From positions 61,434 through 125,433 of the forward strand of contig VWZL01002840.1 of assembly GCA_013396915.1 (NCBI GenBank): 64,000 nucleotides of DNA, in the 5' to 3' direction. Positions 48,361 through 60,500 of this stretch are shown piece by piece. Under the pieces are notes generated by a model. It was not told the origin of the DNA and did not search any database. It was given only the letters and a program-made list of their open reading frames with translations. Positions within the stretch are counted from its first letter, which is position 1. Each line of letters starts with the position of its first letter. The translations under genes and the position numbers were made by a program. This DNA comes from Stercorarius parasiticus. Taxonomy: Eukaryota; Chordata; Aves; Charadriiformes; Stercorariidae.

Positions 48361-51300
48361 AACAACAGCCGCCTTTATGGTTTATTTTTGTCGACTATGC
48401 CAAAAAAGGCCCCTGCGCCAGAAAGGCCACAACAATTCACAGGGGAGGAAGGGAAGGAGCTACGCCAGTGCAAGTAGAGCGGTAGAAAGAATAACAGTAT
48501 AGAAATGGCAGTATTGCTCTATACGAATTATTTGATACAAAAAAATTAAATGCTGTAAGAAAGCTACACTGCACATCAGGTATCGTTGCAGGTGAGGCAT
48601 GTGCCAGGTTATGCCACGTTTCATAGCTTTGGTAAAGTTCCCCAAGCCAGACACTGCTCTGCATCAGCCCTTCCATGTGCATCCTTTTGTTCTCGCCTTC
48701 TCCCTGGCTGTTGCAGCACATTTCCCAGGCGCAGGCTCTTTCCCCCATTCCCTCCCAGGAGCAATGCCTCACAGCGCAGCCACTGCCCCAGGGCCCTGGA
48801 CAGAGCACTGACCCTCCAAAATAAAAAACGGGTGGTAAAGACCAACCCCTCTGGTTTACAGTTTGCATCTTCAGGGATGAGAAGAGATAGCTGAAAAGCA
48901 AATAACTCTCTTTGCAAAAGGGATTTTAAAACAATTGCCCTTCGCTTCAGCAGTGCAAGAATGCCGAGCTAGACAAAACAATGAGCCATCTGTGCACTCT
49001 TCCCTCCTTCCCTTGTCTCTACCCTCTGGGCTTAAATCAGAGCTCCCCAAGAATGGCCGAGTCGCCCTTCACCTCCGCCCACCCTGCTTACATCCTGCAA
49101 AAAACAGTTTTCTGCCCTTTTTTTTTTTCCTTTTTGTTCTTAAGAGCCCTTGCAAAATCTTCCTTTAAACCTCAGCCCTTTGTCAGGTGGTATCCCATCT
49201 ACCCAGCTTTGTCAAGTGATCAAAAAATGCCTCCCACCAGATGATCCATTCCTTGTTTACCATCCCTAGAGGCAGAGTGGCACTCAGGAGCCCTAGCCAC
49301 CTCTTTGTCCAAGGAAGGGAATACCATCTGAATGGGAGACCACCAAAGATTTGCAGCCCTCTTTTGTTAGCCTGGTGTCACTGCCTATTGGGCCTTGATT
49401 CAAAATTGAGATGACAGTAGAGAGGCAGCTGAGTTTGGTAACTGCTATGGAGTTTCCAGATTAGGAGAGAGAAATTTGAGCTATTGGCTCAAATTTTCAA
49501 ATAAAATTGGTCATTTTATTACCAGTGGTAGTTTGTAGTTATCAATTGTAACCACTGCCCCATCAAGGAATACAGACTATTCTAGTATTAGTCAGGAAAG
49601 CATGTTCCCAATGCTAAATCTACATTGAGGAAAAAAAGGGGATTAGGTCTGAATAACAGCATTCAGATGCATCTCGTCAAACATTCATTTTGTTAGTATC
49701 ATTATTCCAGCAAGCAAAAGGATAAAAAAAGCCAACCCTCCTTTGATCTCACCGCCGGAATGGCCACACAGCTCAAAAAATGCTTTTACCTTCATGTCCC
49801 ACTGAAAAAAAAAGACCACTAGCTTTTAATTCTTGCTTTTTAGAACATCCTAAACAGATCTTTATCACGTAAAACAATCTTTCACTAGAAGACCCAACTT
49901 TGATCCCCAGTCGTTCCTCTTCCTGGCAGGCTGAACTCGCTGGGAGGGCAGAGCCTGCAAGCTCTCCCACGTCATTCAGTACTAACCCAGCTGGGAGATG
50001 AGAGTAAGGAAGCCCTGTCTTGGGCCAACTCTCCTCCCATATGCCAGGATCATAAATGTCAAAGTTCTGCTGACAAAAAGAAATCATCCAGTTTGAATAC
50101 CATGCCCCCTCCTCTGCATGGCAGCAAGAGGCTCATCTTACCAGGATGCACGTGCAGATGCGCTACTGAACAGGATGCGGGGCTTGCTGTCAGTAACGTT
50201 CAGCTATAAACATACTTCCAATCTTTTTCCTTTTTTCATTGAAAACAGTCCTTCTTGTAAATCAAACTACCGTGCTGTAAACGTTAAACGAATTTCCTTC
50301 AATGCTTCAAAAAAAAAAAATATTCTGAGCCTAGCACAGTTCAAGCTTGCTCTTGTCGCTCAACCTCCACACGCAAATGCAGATACACTGCAGAGGACTT
50401 CTCTCTGTAGGTGGCCTACATCTTTCACATTATTAACGGTGCTAACTACCTCCAACAAATGACATTTGGAAGCCAAGTGCACTCTGCCTGGGAGGAGGGG
50501 AAAAAGAGATTTCCCCATGGTGACCATAGCTTCAAGGGAGGTCTGCCTCCAGCAGAGTAACACAAGTCTTAGTCCTGGTGCATTGCCTTAGTCAGAGGGA
50601 CACCGTCAATGGGGCATGTAAATAGGCATGACGCTTGGTTTAACTGTTTTTTGCCTGGGAGACAGGGAATTGAACCTTACATGATCACACTTGTGATCCC
50701 ACAATTTTTGAACTCATTGGTCAAATTCAATCAAGTCCTTCTAAAGAAGAGTTGTCCCCAAATACCACATTTCTGCAAAGCAGGCAGAAACAAACAGCCA
50801 GCCAGAAGAGAAGGATCTACAGGCACTCCCAGGAAACAAGTTTCAGTAGGAGCACAACTGTATTTCTAGACACCAGAGAATCCACACAGCTGAAACCTGC
50901 TAGAAGTACCCTCATTTTAGGAAAAGCTCAGTCTAACTCATAACTTTACAGACATGAAAAAAATCCAATCACAAGACAAATCCATTATAAATATTGTCCC
51001 CCTGCAACTAAACCGCTCATTTCAACTGTAATGGATTCTCAAATAAGCTATCATTAAAACGCAATACCTTTTTGTCACAGAACTCCCTAGTGCTGTGGCC
51101 TCTCCCTTCCCACTCTGTCATGAACCTTCCTCTACCCTCTGTCTCAGAAAAAAGACCAACTTGAAAAATAAGCATTACATTTGGGGTAAATCTGTGATAG
51201 ACAAATAAGAGGCCCAGGAAGAAAAAGGAAGTTGAGACTATGGTGCTCATCTTGGACTCTCCCTCCTCCAACTACGTGCCCTTGTACCTGCTTCCTAAAC

Positions 51301-51910
51301 TGATATTCACAATGTCCTCTTTCATGTCATTCCCTTTAGCTGGGGCAGATGGTCCACCTCCAGCAACAGTACACAAAAGAAATATTTCTTCAGTGCACTG
51401 GCTAGAGCTCAATTCCCACACACGAAGCTATGGCAATATGAAGCAGGAAGATACGGAGACCTGGAAGAAGCTCCTCAGGGACCATAAATCTCCAGAATTT
51501 CATTGCTGTGGTGGCTGTTCCCCACAACCAACCCATTAGTCACACCTTACAAAAGTCTGATCCAGGAGCAGAACCACTATTTCCTAGTCCTCAACTTCAG
51601 GATATGTCCCCAAAACTCAGTCACTTCTCCATTTCACATGCTGAAATTGCTACCAAGCTGCCAGCCCTGACACAGCAGGTGTCCTTCGACTTCAGGATTA
51701 ATAGTCTAGAGAAACAAAATGAGGATGAGGGAAGCATTTGCATGTCTGTACTATTCTTCAGGGAAGTGCTCAGGTTCTTCTGCATGAAGTATGCTTCAAT
51801 CCCACACTTGAAAGAAAGTGGACACTGTGAAAGGTGGAAGAAAACCTTGGGTTTTCAGTAATTTTCCTTGAACTTCAGGCTCAACTCCCACACTAAACTG
51901 ATTTAATAAA

Positions 51911-52060
51911 ATCATAGAATAGTTTGGGTTGGAAGAGACCTTAAATATCACCTAGTTCCAACCCCCCTGGCATGGCCAGGGACACCTTCCACTAGACCGG
52001 GTTGCTCAAAGCCCCATCCAACTTGGCCCTGATCTTTCACCTCTCCAAGACAGCGATGCT
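51911..52060 (-). repeat. CR1 LINE 3' end (avian type)
   Basis: The plus strand starts with ATCATAGAATAGTTTGGG and continues with GGTTGGAAGAGACC and, further on, GACACCTTCCACTAGACC and GGTTGCTCAAAGCCCC. This is the reverse complement of the well-known 3' end of chicken-repeat-1 elements, so the element is oriented on the minus strand with its 3' tail at 51911. It is 5'-truncated to about 150 bp, as is normal for CR1, and fades into unique sequence after about 52030. It is the least diverged repeat in the window and the main evidence for a bird genome. Confidence 0.92.
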
Positions 52061-52952
52061 GAACTCTATAAAAGTTGTTTCAAAATCTTATCTAAAAAAT
52101 GGATCCACAACTAACACCACCCCTCTCTAATTTACTGTCTTCCCGAAGGGCCTTTATTTTATTGCATTGTCATGAAAACAAAGAGGGGCAGAGTCAGTCT
52201 CCACCATTTTAAAAGCGTTCACTGTCACCTTGGAGTTTGGTGTAGTATTTCAGCGGCGCTTTAGGCATGTGGCTTATAAAGCACTTAGGGACCCATTAAA
52301 TACCAAAATTTAAGGCTAAAGGCTGGCAAGTTGAGGGCAGCGAGCTTTTATATTATGAAAGGCTACAAAACTAAGAGGCCACTAAAGTGACAGCTGTCAG
52401 CACCACTCCATCCTACATTCATGCAGGCTCAAAGGAGAAGCCAGCACGCACTCAAAAGAAAGGGAGCACTCGTTCCAACTTTCAGGCTATTTTCTAAATA
52501 CTCTTTTCAAACTCCTTTCATACTCGGAAAAAGCCTTCCAGAAAACATCCACCCCTCTGCAAGCCTTGCATTTGTTACCTGATCCAGTTTTGCGCTCCTT
52601 TTTCTTCCTCCCAGCTCTAACAAGCATCCTTGCCCTTTTACAAGTTAAGGTCATTCAGAGGATCTATACAAGCAAGCAGAGCACAAGCTGGACTCGAGAC
52701 CTTGAAAGGCTCATGCTTACCCTCACCTTTAATAGGGAGGCACCACCCACAGAGACAACACGTTATCCCGGCATGCACCGCTCCCTCAGGATCCAAATGG
52801 TAAGTAGCGCAAATCAAAAGGACCACAGCAAGTTGGAACCTGTTGTCTCTGCGGGTGGTACCCTGCATCTGTATTAGAGATGAAGGCAGCTGTAATCTCT
52901 TCGTTTTTATGCAAATGGGATGCTGCGCTTTGGCTCCTGGCTAGCTGCCAGG

Positions 52953-52975
52953 AAAAAAACAAAACAAAACAAAAA
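52953..52975. repeat. (AAAAC)n short tandem repeat
   Basis: A7 C followed by AAAAC units spans 23 bp in intron 2. Confidence 0.85.
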
Positions 52976-54043
52976 CCACCACCCTTGTCAATATGAAGTT
53001 TGTGTAGATCAGGAAACCCAATTATTGGAATTTGCATAAAAAGCTAAACATCAAAACACAGTTGGCATGTTTCTTCTCAGGATGTGGGAAGGCCACAAAT
53101 ACAAATCTTATCTCTTAACCTAGCCATAATTTAAGTTTTGCTTTCTATTGTGGCTCTGAATTACAACTTCCCTATTTTAATACAAATAAGACTATTCAAG
53201 GTTTTCAGGAACTCTATCACATCATGGTTCTCATTTTCCATGCACTTCTTAAACTGCTAACAAAAAGGGCGAGCACTCAAACTACAGGAGCAGTTAATTG
53301 GAGATTCAGCCTTGGCCTCACAATGAACTGGAGAGAGAAGTTAGTCTGGTGGAAACACCCATCACTTCCCAGCTCTCCAGACAGCCCTGCAAACCCCTGC
53401 GCCAGCACAATTCAGGGCTGGAGCACACCATGGCACTACAGTAGCCGAAGCTGGCTGGCATTGCCTTCCTCAGGCACCTGTTCTCCACATAGGCAGAAGT
53501 CACCATCACACCTGGGAACCACAGGAAGGAGGAGGTGTCCGTGCCCTGGCCATGATGACAGCTTGGCATTGGAGCATGAATCTGCAGTTGGCAGCTGAGG
53601 CACCACGTTTTGCATGGATGCATGGGGACACGTTCCCTGCTGCTGATATTGCTGTGGGGCAGTAACTGACAGCGAGGGGTGGAAAAGGGATGAGGACCTG
53701 TCTCCTGTCCCACAGCCACACCGGCCAGATGCTCCCTGCCAGTGTGCTCACATGCTACACATGCACTCACTGCTGCAGGACACCGCCTTTCTTTCAGAAA
53801 GCCAGAACAGTCCAAAAAGAGGTTCTGCTCTAACCCTGCTGAATAGACTCAAGGAGTTACACATCGGTTTTGATTTTAAAGTAGATAGAAAAAGTTAAAA
53901 ACAGAAAATAACTTGCAAAAAATGTCCCGGAAGAATTTCTGCTGCCACTCAAGTTGTGCAACACGCTCCACTGGAGAGACTTATTTCCATGCAAGCAACT
54001 TGGCATGAAATCCCACTGAAAGGCCTGCGGTTCCCTAACGCTG

Positions 54044-54057
54044 TCATGACGTCATGA
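54044..54057. promoter_or_regulatory. 14-bp palindrome with consensus CRE (CREB/ATF site)
   Basis: TCATGACGTCATGA is a perfect 14-bp palindrome with the full cAMP response element TGACGTCA at its centre. CREB, ATF and related bZIP dimers are known to bind this core. It sits 3.4 kb downstream of exon 2 in intron 2, in sequence with no repeat signature. Function is not shown by the sequence alone. CpG-containing CREs are rarer than chance in methylated vertebrate DNA. Confidence 0.45.
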
Positions 54058-57000
54058 TTTAGGATTTTTAGAGTGATCAGGCCAGCACAGCTGGTGTCAT
54101 GGTTGCCATTATACCATGAAACATTGAGTGGTTTTAAATGAAAAAGGTTTCCCCATTTTAAATTCTTAGATTTCTTCCATCTTATTCTGTGGACTCTTAA
54201 AACCAGACCAGTTCTGTAAGCAGAGAATAGCTGATATTTAAGCAGAGCAGGAAATAGTGCTGCTTTAACTGAAAATAAATCTGTCAACAAGGAGGCACAG
54301 ACTCCACTTCAGACTTTTCAGGTTCTTATTAAAAAATATAAATTAAAGTCAACATTTTCACGTTACTTGCTACATCTGTTTGCTATTCCATTATAAATAA
54401 AAATACAGGGGCCTCCAATTCGGTTTTGGTTCACTCAAAATCAAAAAGTCCTTTTCATTTAATACTGCATTATAATTGGTCTAGAGTGTACTATATTACC
54501 AGAAGAGGTCCATGAGAAAAAAAGCTATCCATTAGCCAAAGTCAAGCTGAGAGATGAAATTGGCCTCTGGCAGTGTACTATCCTTCCCTTTCTAAAGGAT
54601 GACGGACAGAAAGGCCATGGAAGCACATCCCCAATATAGGAACCTTTCTGGCTGACACAAGCAGATCCAGCTCTGTGCTCTTTGTGGAGAGAGTTGGGAA
54701 ACAAACAAAAACCCCACAAACCAACCCCTACCTCGAGAGGCCAGAGCAGTTGAGCAGAGTTCAACTGGTGGTGGAAATCTTCCAAAGATTTAAACAACTC
54801 TCCTATCACCCCACGCTCTCACCAACACACTTTACCTGGGACAGCAGAATCACACACTCCTTCAAGCAACAAAGAGACTGATACTCATTTCTTAAACAAG
54901 GGCTTTATTAAATTCCCTGATGAAAAACAAGAGCCTATGGAGCGCTCAGGAAAATCACTACATTCCTGCAATGAGCACCCAGTGCTGGTCTGATGATGTG
55001 CAGTTCATGTGGCAATGGTGTTTCAAGAATAGTTAGCCAACAGTAACTGCTGTTGGGAGCAAGAATTGACGGTGAGTGCTAAGCTCCTTTGAAAGTCTTC
55101 TGTCTGCCTGTCTACAGTGCTCGTCTACCAGGTGGGAACTTCAGTGTTAGTGTTTAAGAGATGTGTAGGTTTTGACAGCTTTACCACATGCATGATTGTA
55201 TATTAAGACTATTCGCCATAAAGGTAGAGCCAGCCTTCTTGACAGCATGTGTAGTATTAAGTTTTGTAGCTTCAAGAATGAGGCCACAATAAAGGTGACA
55301 GACCGCAAACAGCTGAACATCTCAGGGCAAGTGACACAGGGACACCTTGCTCTGGAGCCAGGAACACTGTTCCAGCCACACAGAGAAGGGAAACATGCAC
55401 ATGTATCCATCCAGGGCACGGAAATCACTTTGATGGATCTGTGCAGGCCTGTGCTCAAGAGGTTGCAGCCGACATCCCCAAAGCAGCACAGCAGTGAGGG
55501 CTTGCTACTTGCTTGTACTGCCCAGCGCCAGCAGCCTCCAGCAGTGCGGTGCCAGGGACAGCCAACACACACCAGCTAAGCCTCCTCCCAGGCTCATGTA
55601 CACGCAAGGCACTCGGGCACTTTGCTCCTGCTTCACGCAGCAGGCCCTGGAAATCTCCTGCAGTCTATGTCCAGAGATGGGGGGCTAATCCCTGCGCCCT
55701 ACAACCAGCAAAATGCACATTCCACTATCTCAATTCAAATTTCCATACCAAACCACATAACAGTATGAAGAGTTAGGAGGTCTCGTGCCAGGAAGTTATT
55801 TAAAGTTGTGACATTCCACCTGCGAGATACTTTCACTCCTTCACCCCCAAGTTTTCCACTACAGAAGAACAAGCTTTTGGTCTAGCAGACAGGTTCTAGG
55901 AGTGAGAAGCCAGAGCATGTGCCAGGGCCAAGGAGGCCGTGTCCTTACATAGTTGCTATGTAAACATTCATAAAAACACATCACCCGTCATGTCTTCAGC
56001 TGAGATGCTTTCACCCAAAACCATCAGGAAAGAGCCTCACCAAGAGAATATTCTCACCAACCTCAGGCTGACAAGTCATCAGAGAGAAGTCGTCAGCACA
56101 GCACTCAGTCTCTCTAAAATTAGTCCCATCAAAACAAGGTGGGCAAACACAGGTCACCTAATCTTGGTAACCTCAGATTTTCAGTGGCAAAGATGAAATA
56201 TGATCTGAGAATAAAGGCACCACATGAAGGCCTGCATGTCCATGGTACAGTCTCTTGCAGAAGCGAGGGAGAGAAACTTTAAACTTCATTTCTCTTCATT
56301 TCTTTCACTTGCCCTACCTTTCTTCTGCCCAGCAACTAATGACTGGGGTTTGTTGCTAGTAGATGTGTTTGTTATATGCCCCAGGCAGTTCTCTATGATG
56401 CTAGGGTCCTGTATAAACTCCAGTCTTGAGAGACTTGCCTTCTGAAAAACCACAAACATGAGAAACTGCCTGGAGGACATGGGTAAGGTTAAAGAAACTG
56501 CCTGACCACTGTTGTTGCAAAAGAAGCACCTGGGTGAAAAAAACTAGTGTCTGAATCTTAACCAAGACAAACAAAAGAGGGAAAGCTTGTGTGAACAAAC
56601 TGGGGCCTTTGCTGCACCATTCATCAAGGACATTTACCCTGCAACTATAAAACAGCACAAATACAGTTTCACTAAACAGTGACAGAAGAAATCTTCTGCC
56701 ATTTCTGGCTAGTTAAAAGACTGTGTTCAGAGCCTCAAGATCATGACAGCTTGGCTACTGCTACTCACTTTAACTGGAGTTAACGAATAAGGTCAGCAAA
56801 AGAAAGACAGGAATAAGGTTAGATCACGCTGCTTGCCTCATCTAATATAAAATGCCTGCTAAAGACCATCCATACCAACAAGCTAAGATAATCATTTAAT
56901 TATTGGAGAAAACACAGTCAAACAATTAGAATGTTATGCTTCTGTTACACAGACCGGCATTTATACAGCAGCCACTGGGGTGGCAGTCCGCTGACACTAA

Positions 57001-57440
57001 CCCTGCTGTGCCAGCAAGAGGAAAAATGCCCCTACAGCAGTTTTCCAGAGGAAGGCATTTAACACGCACAGGGAGGGGTCAGGATTTAAGCACATGACCA
57101 TAACAGACTACCAAGAATGAAAAACACAACAAGACATTCTGTTAAAGAAAAAAAACATGGTTTCCCAACCAGTTTAAAAAAAACCAACCTAAACCAAAGT
57201 CACTCGATTTAACACTAACAAAGAAAGATATTGCATTCAAAGCCTGCAGAGGGGAACATAGTAGTAATTCTACATCCAAGAACAGGGGTACATCACCCCT
57301 TGCGAGACCAAGGCTAGGGTATTCTCAGCCAAAAACCAGCTGTTCAAATAGTAAGAACAGCAGGACGGGGTTTTACCTATGGTCTCCGAAAATGTAACAC
57401 AAAACACAACATGCAGCAACAGAACTTCAATGACACTTAC

Positions 57441-57575
57441 TCATGTACTCTGTTGTCTCCATACAAGTCACTTAACCCAAAACTGACGTAGTGCCAGTGC
57501 TCAGGAACATTCAGCGCTGGGTTTCCCAGGTTCCTGTACATGCTAACGTAGTCCAGAGGATCAGGTCCTCCCAAC
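57441..57575 (-). CDS. SUFU: SUFU exon 2 (codons 61-106)
   Basis: This 135-nt exon encodes the start of the globular N-terminal lobe. The first base completes Trp61, and the translation then reads LGGPDPLDYVSMYRN, ..., PEHWHY, ..., FGLSDLYGDNRVH. The last two bases (GA) start Glu106. The acceptor is ...TTTTAATGCAG and the donor is GTAAGTGTC, a strong match to consensus. Compared with the human protein as I remember it, about six changes cluster at residues 77-91 (V77L, S79N, S81A, A82L, I84V, I91V), while both flanks are identical. A length of 135 nt is a multiple of three, so skipping this exon would remove 45 residues in frame and destroy the fold of the lobe. The exon stands alone between a 20.9-kb intron 2 and an intron 1 longer than 6.4 kb. 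Confidence 0.97.
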
Positions 57576-60500
57576 CTGCATTAAAACCAGAAAGATTCTT
57601 AGGTAAGTTAATTTATTCAAGACAAATGGGAAGTCTTTACAGGTGCTACAAGGGGCTGTACAAAGACCTGCTTTAAAACATAGCTAGTGACAAAAATGAA
57701 ATTAGCATATTCGAGTTACCTCAAAAAAAAAAAAATTGAGGAGAAAGGTTGGGTTAAGTCCAGAAAGCTCCAAGCACAAGAAGGCAAAGTGCATGTATGC
57801 AACATACTACAATGTTTTTAATGTTAAAGCATAAAAATCTCCGGAAAATCATATTAAAGCTTCCACAAAGCACAAAGAAAACTGGAAAATTGTACTAGTA
57901 GAAGACCAATAGCTGTAACTGCACTGCAAGCTCTTAATTCAGTCCAGAGGCACATACCTCAATTAAAAAAAAAACAAACCTGACACTATTCCTCAAAGCA
58001 GAATTTGAAATGGCTAAGTTTAGAGGAGAGTAATCCATACTTCTGAACATAAACATGACAGTTAAAATAGTGGAAGAGAAAAACATTGATTCAGGAAAAT
58101 TAGCACCAGAACTTGAAAAATACACTAGCTACATTAATCAAGAATGAGTAAAAAGCATCATTGCAGCCCCTGCTTCAACATTAGAATGGGTTCCTTAAAC
58201 TAACATTATTTAAAAGTCAACGCAGCACAGCCTGGCTACATTAAGCAGCGGCCACCCTTCCCACCACAAGGCGGGGAGGCTGATGTGCCCGCAGGGGCAG
58301 CACAGCACCCTGCTCCTGCCGCTCGCCCTCTTGTCTGCCCGCGCAGAGGCAGGTCAGCTCCCCTCTAAAGGAAGGACATGCTAGACTGTTTTGCTTGCCA
58401 TTTCTCCTGTCAATGAGAAAACACACAGGTAGAAGCGAGCAAGAAGAGACAAGACATCAAACCACCTACCACAAGCATTTACGGAATAGCTTGAGCAGCT
58501 GTTTAACTGTTTCCTGCCTCCAATTAACTTTTTCTTCAAGTAAAATAGTCTCATCTGCTCCAAACAAGAAAATCAAAACTAAGACGACCCCTTCATTCAA
58601 ATGACTTGCTACGCATTAATTCCCCTCATCTGCATTATCTGTTCAGACCTCGACTCCTATCACCTGCAGGTTGCACGGCATGCCTGTGCTTCCCTCGCTA
58701 GCCCCAAGGGTTTGTGTATCATCATTACGCACACCACAACCACTGCACAAAAAGCATTTGAGCACCTCAGTTTTGTTCCCTGATTAAAGCACCGCTGCCT
58801 TATATCAAACACTGGCAGGCTTGGCAAGAAATACTTTCCCAGCATCCAGGCTGCTAGTCCACTGTCACTGCTCCGTGCCTCCTGGAAGTTATTTGTGCTT
58901 CACAGGCGGAGATTCGTACCTTGCCTTACCAAGGAAGCTCTGGGGTGATCAAACAGCAAAGCTTAATTGCAATTATCCCACTTAAGGCCAGCACCCTCCT
59001 CAGAGTCCCATGTCAGAGTGATGCTCCAAGGCAGCAGAGAGGAAACTGACAATCATTTCAGTCCTCAGGCAGGAGTGTAACCAGGCTGCTGGTAGTAAGG
59101 TCGGAGTTACACCTTTTGGCTTCAGAAAACAGGCAATCAGCGCAGAAGAGGTTTAACCCTGAGCTTGCACAATTACCCCTAGATCACATTCACCGAGTAC
59201 AGCAACTTCTGGAAGTTCATTTAGGAGAAACCATTGAGAAAACAGGGGTTTTCAGAGCTGGGGTAGCTGGCATTGCAAAACAGAGGTGCTCAAAAGTCAC
59301 TTCACAATTCCACATCAGCCTCGCCACAGAGCTGCAGCACCTGGGTATCTCCACGGGAGATTCTGCAGAGTAGTCGTCACCATGGCTGGACAGATGGATC
59401 CATCCCTTGCTGGTAGCTCATCACTCTGGCAAGAGGCCAGCACCCGGTCGAGCTGACATGCAAAGCACCTGTAAGAAGGTGCTTTCCAGGGTGGGCTTCA
59501 AGAAGAGTTAATGCACATGGGGACTCCCCGAGTTTATCGCCTGCAGAAAATACGGTGCCAGGAAGGTCCATGAGAGCAGGTTTCCTGTTGTTTCCAGAAG
59601 ACGCCCACATACTCTTATGCAGATTTCTAGTGACAGTGATACACTACTTGAAATCCTCTGTCCACCTCCTGCTGCCCAACCTTATCAAGTCCGTACAAAG
59701 TAATATATCAGCTTATTTTATTAAAAGGCCCATGGGCTCTCTCCACAAGTGTGCTGTGCTGCCCCCCTCCCACTGCTGCAGGAAAAAAAAAAGCAAAGCA
59801 GGGTTATCTAACATGAGTGACTTTCCCTAGGACAGCTTCCCTCCTCTTAAGTCACATAAGGCCACCACGGTAGCTTCAGGCCATCTTCAGCTTCCCATAG
59901 GGTCAGTCAAGGATGCAGCCCAGGATACCAGAGGGGGTGAGCATCCCGCCCCCAGTAACAGCATTGAGGTCCATTGGCAAGGGCTAAGTCAGAATTACAC
60001 AACCTTCTTGCATGACAGGTATCATCTTTACAGCATAAAAAGCAAACTGGTGAGCAAGCATGGGGAACACATATTAGACCCTGGGATGAAGCAGAGTTTG
60101 AATCTCAGTGGCAGCCTGGGAAAATCCATTCTTGAAGGCTAGCGATAGAGTGAAACAGTCAGAAAAAACAAGTCTCCCCAACATACCACATCTCCACCTG
60201 CCTTTCCATTCCTCCTCACTGGCACCAGGTCTTGCTGGAGGCTGTCCGAGATCTCTGCCGTAGATACCCATTCAGAGCACGGAACTGACACCCCAGCCAG
60301 TGCTCAGGCTCCCCACAGCAGTAACTCCCGGATCCATGATGGCAGCAGCCAGATGGAAGCAATTCCAGCAGGAGAGTCACTCACCTCCAGGGAGTGGCAG
60401 TGAACAGCAGCAGCCACCCACAATTATTCAAAGTTACCTGACCGGGAAGACTCCAGCAGTCAATATGCTGACCAGCAAACCAGTGTGAGAGATTAGCAAG

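Larger units (their letters stand above)
36505..57440 (-). other. SUFU: SUFU intron 2 (20936 nt)
   Basis: This complete intron runs from the GTAAGTGTC donor of exon 2 to the CTCTCCAG acceptor of exon 3. The 36.5-40 kb part is A/T-rich and looks unique. It then holds a G/T-rich tract with G runs (40890-41018), a poly(A) run (43385-43403), a CR1 remnant (44792-45052), MIR-like and other old repeats (45581-45690, 47229-47355, 48256-48360), and the avian CR1 3' end (51911-52060). A CRE palindrome lies at 54044-54057. No coding exon other than SUFU was recognised. Confidence 0.92.

Noticed and set aside
53318..53815. 165-codon open frame on the minus strand in intron 2
   Set aside because: It has no acceptor and donor pair in frame with SUFU and no similarity that I recognise. 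SUFU exons 2 and 3 join directly without it.
58241..58426. Possible SUFU exon 1
   Set aside because: The minus-strand translation does not contain the expected segment ending in VTAIVKYW, and there is no fitting donor. Exon 1 must lie beyond the right edge.
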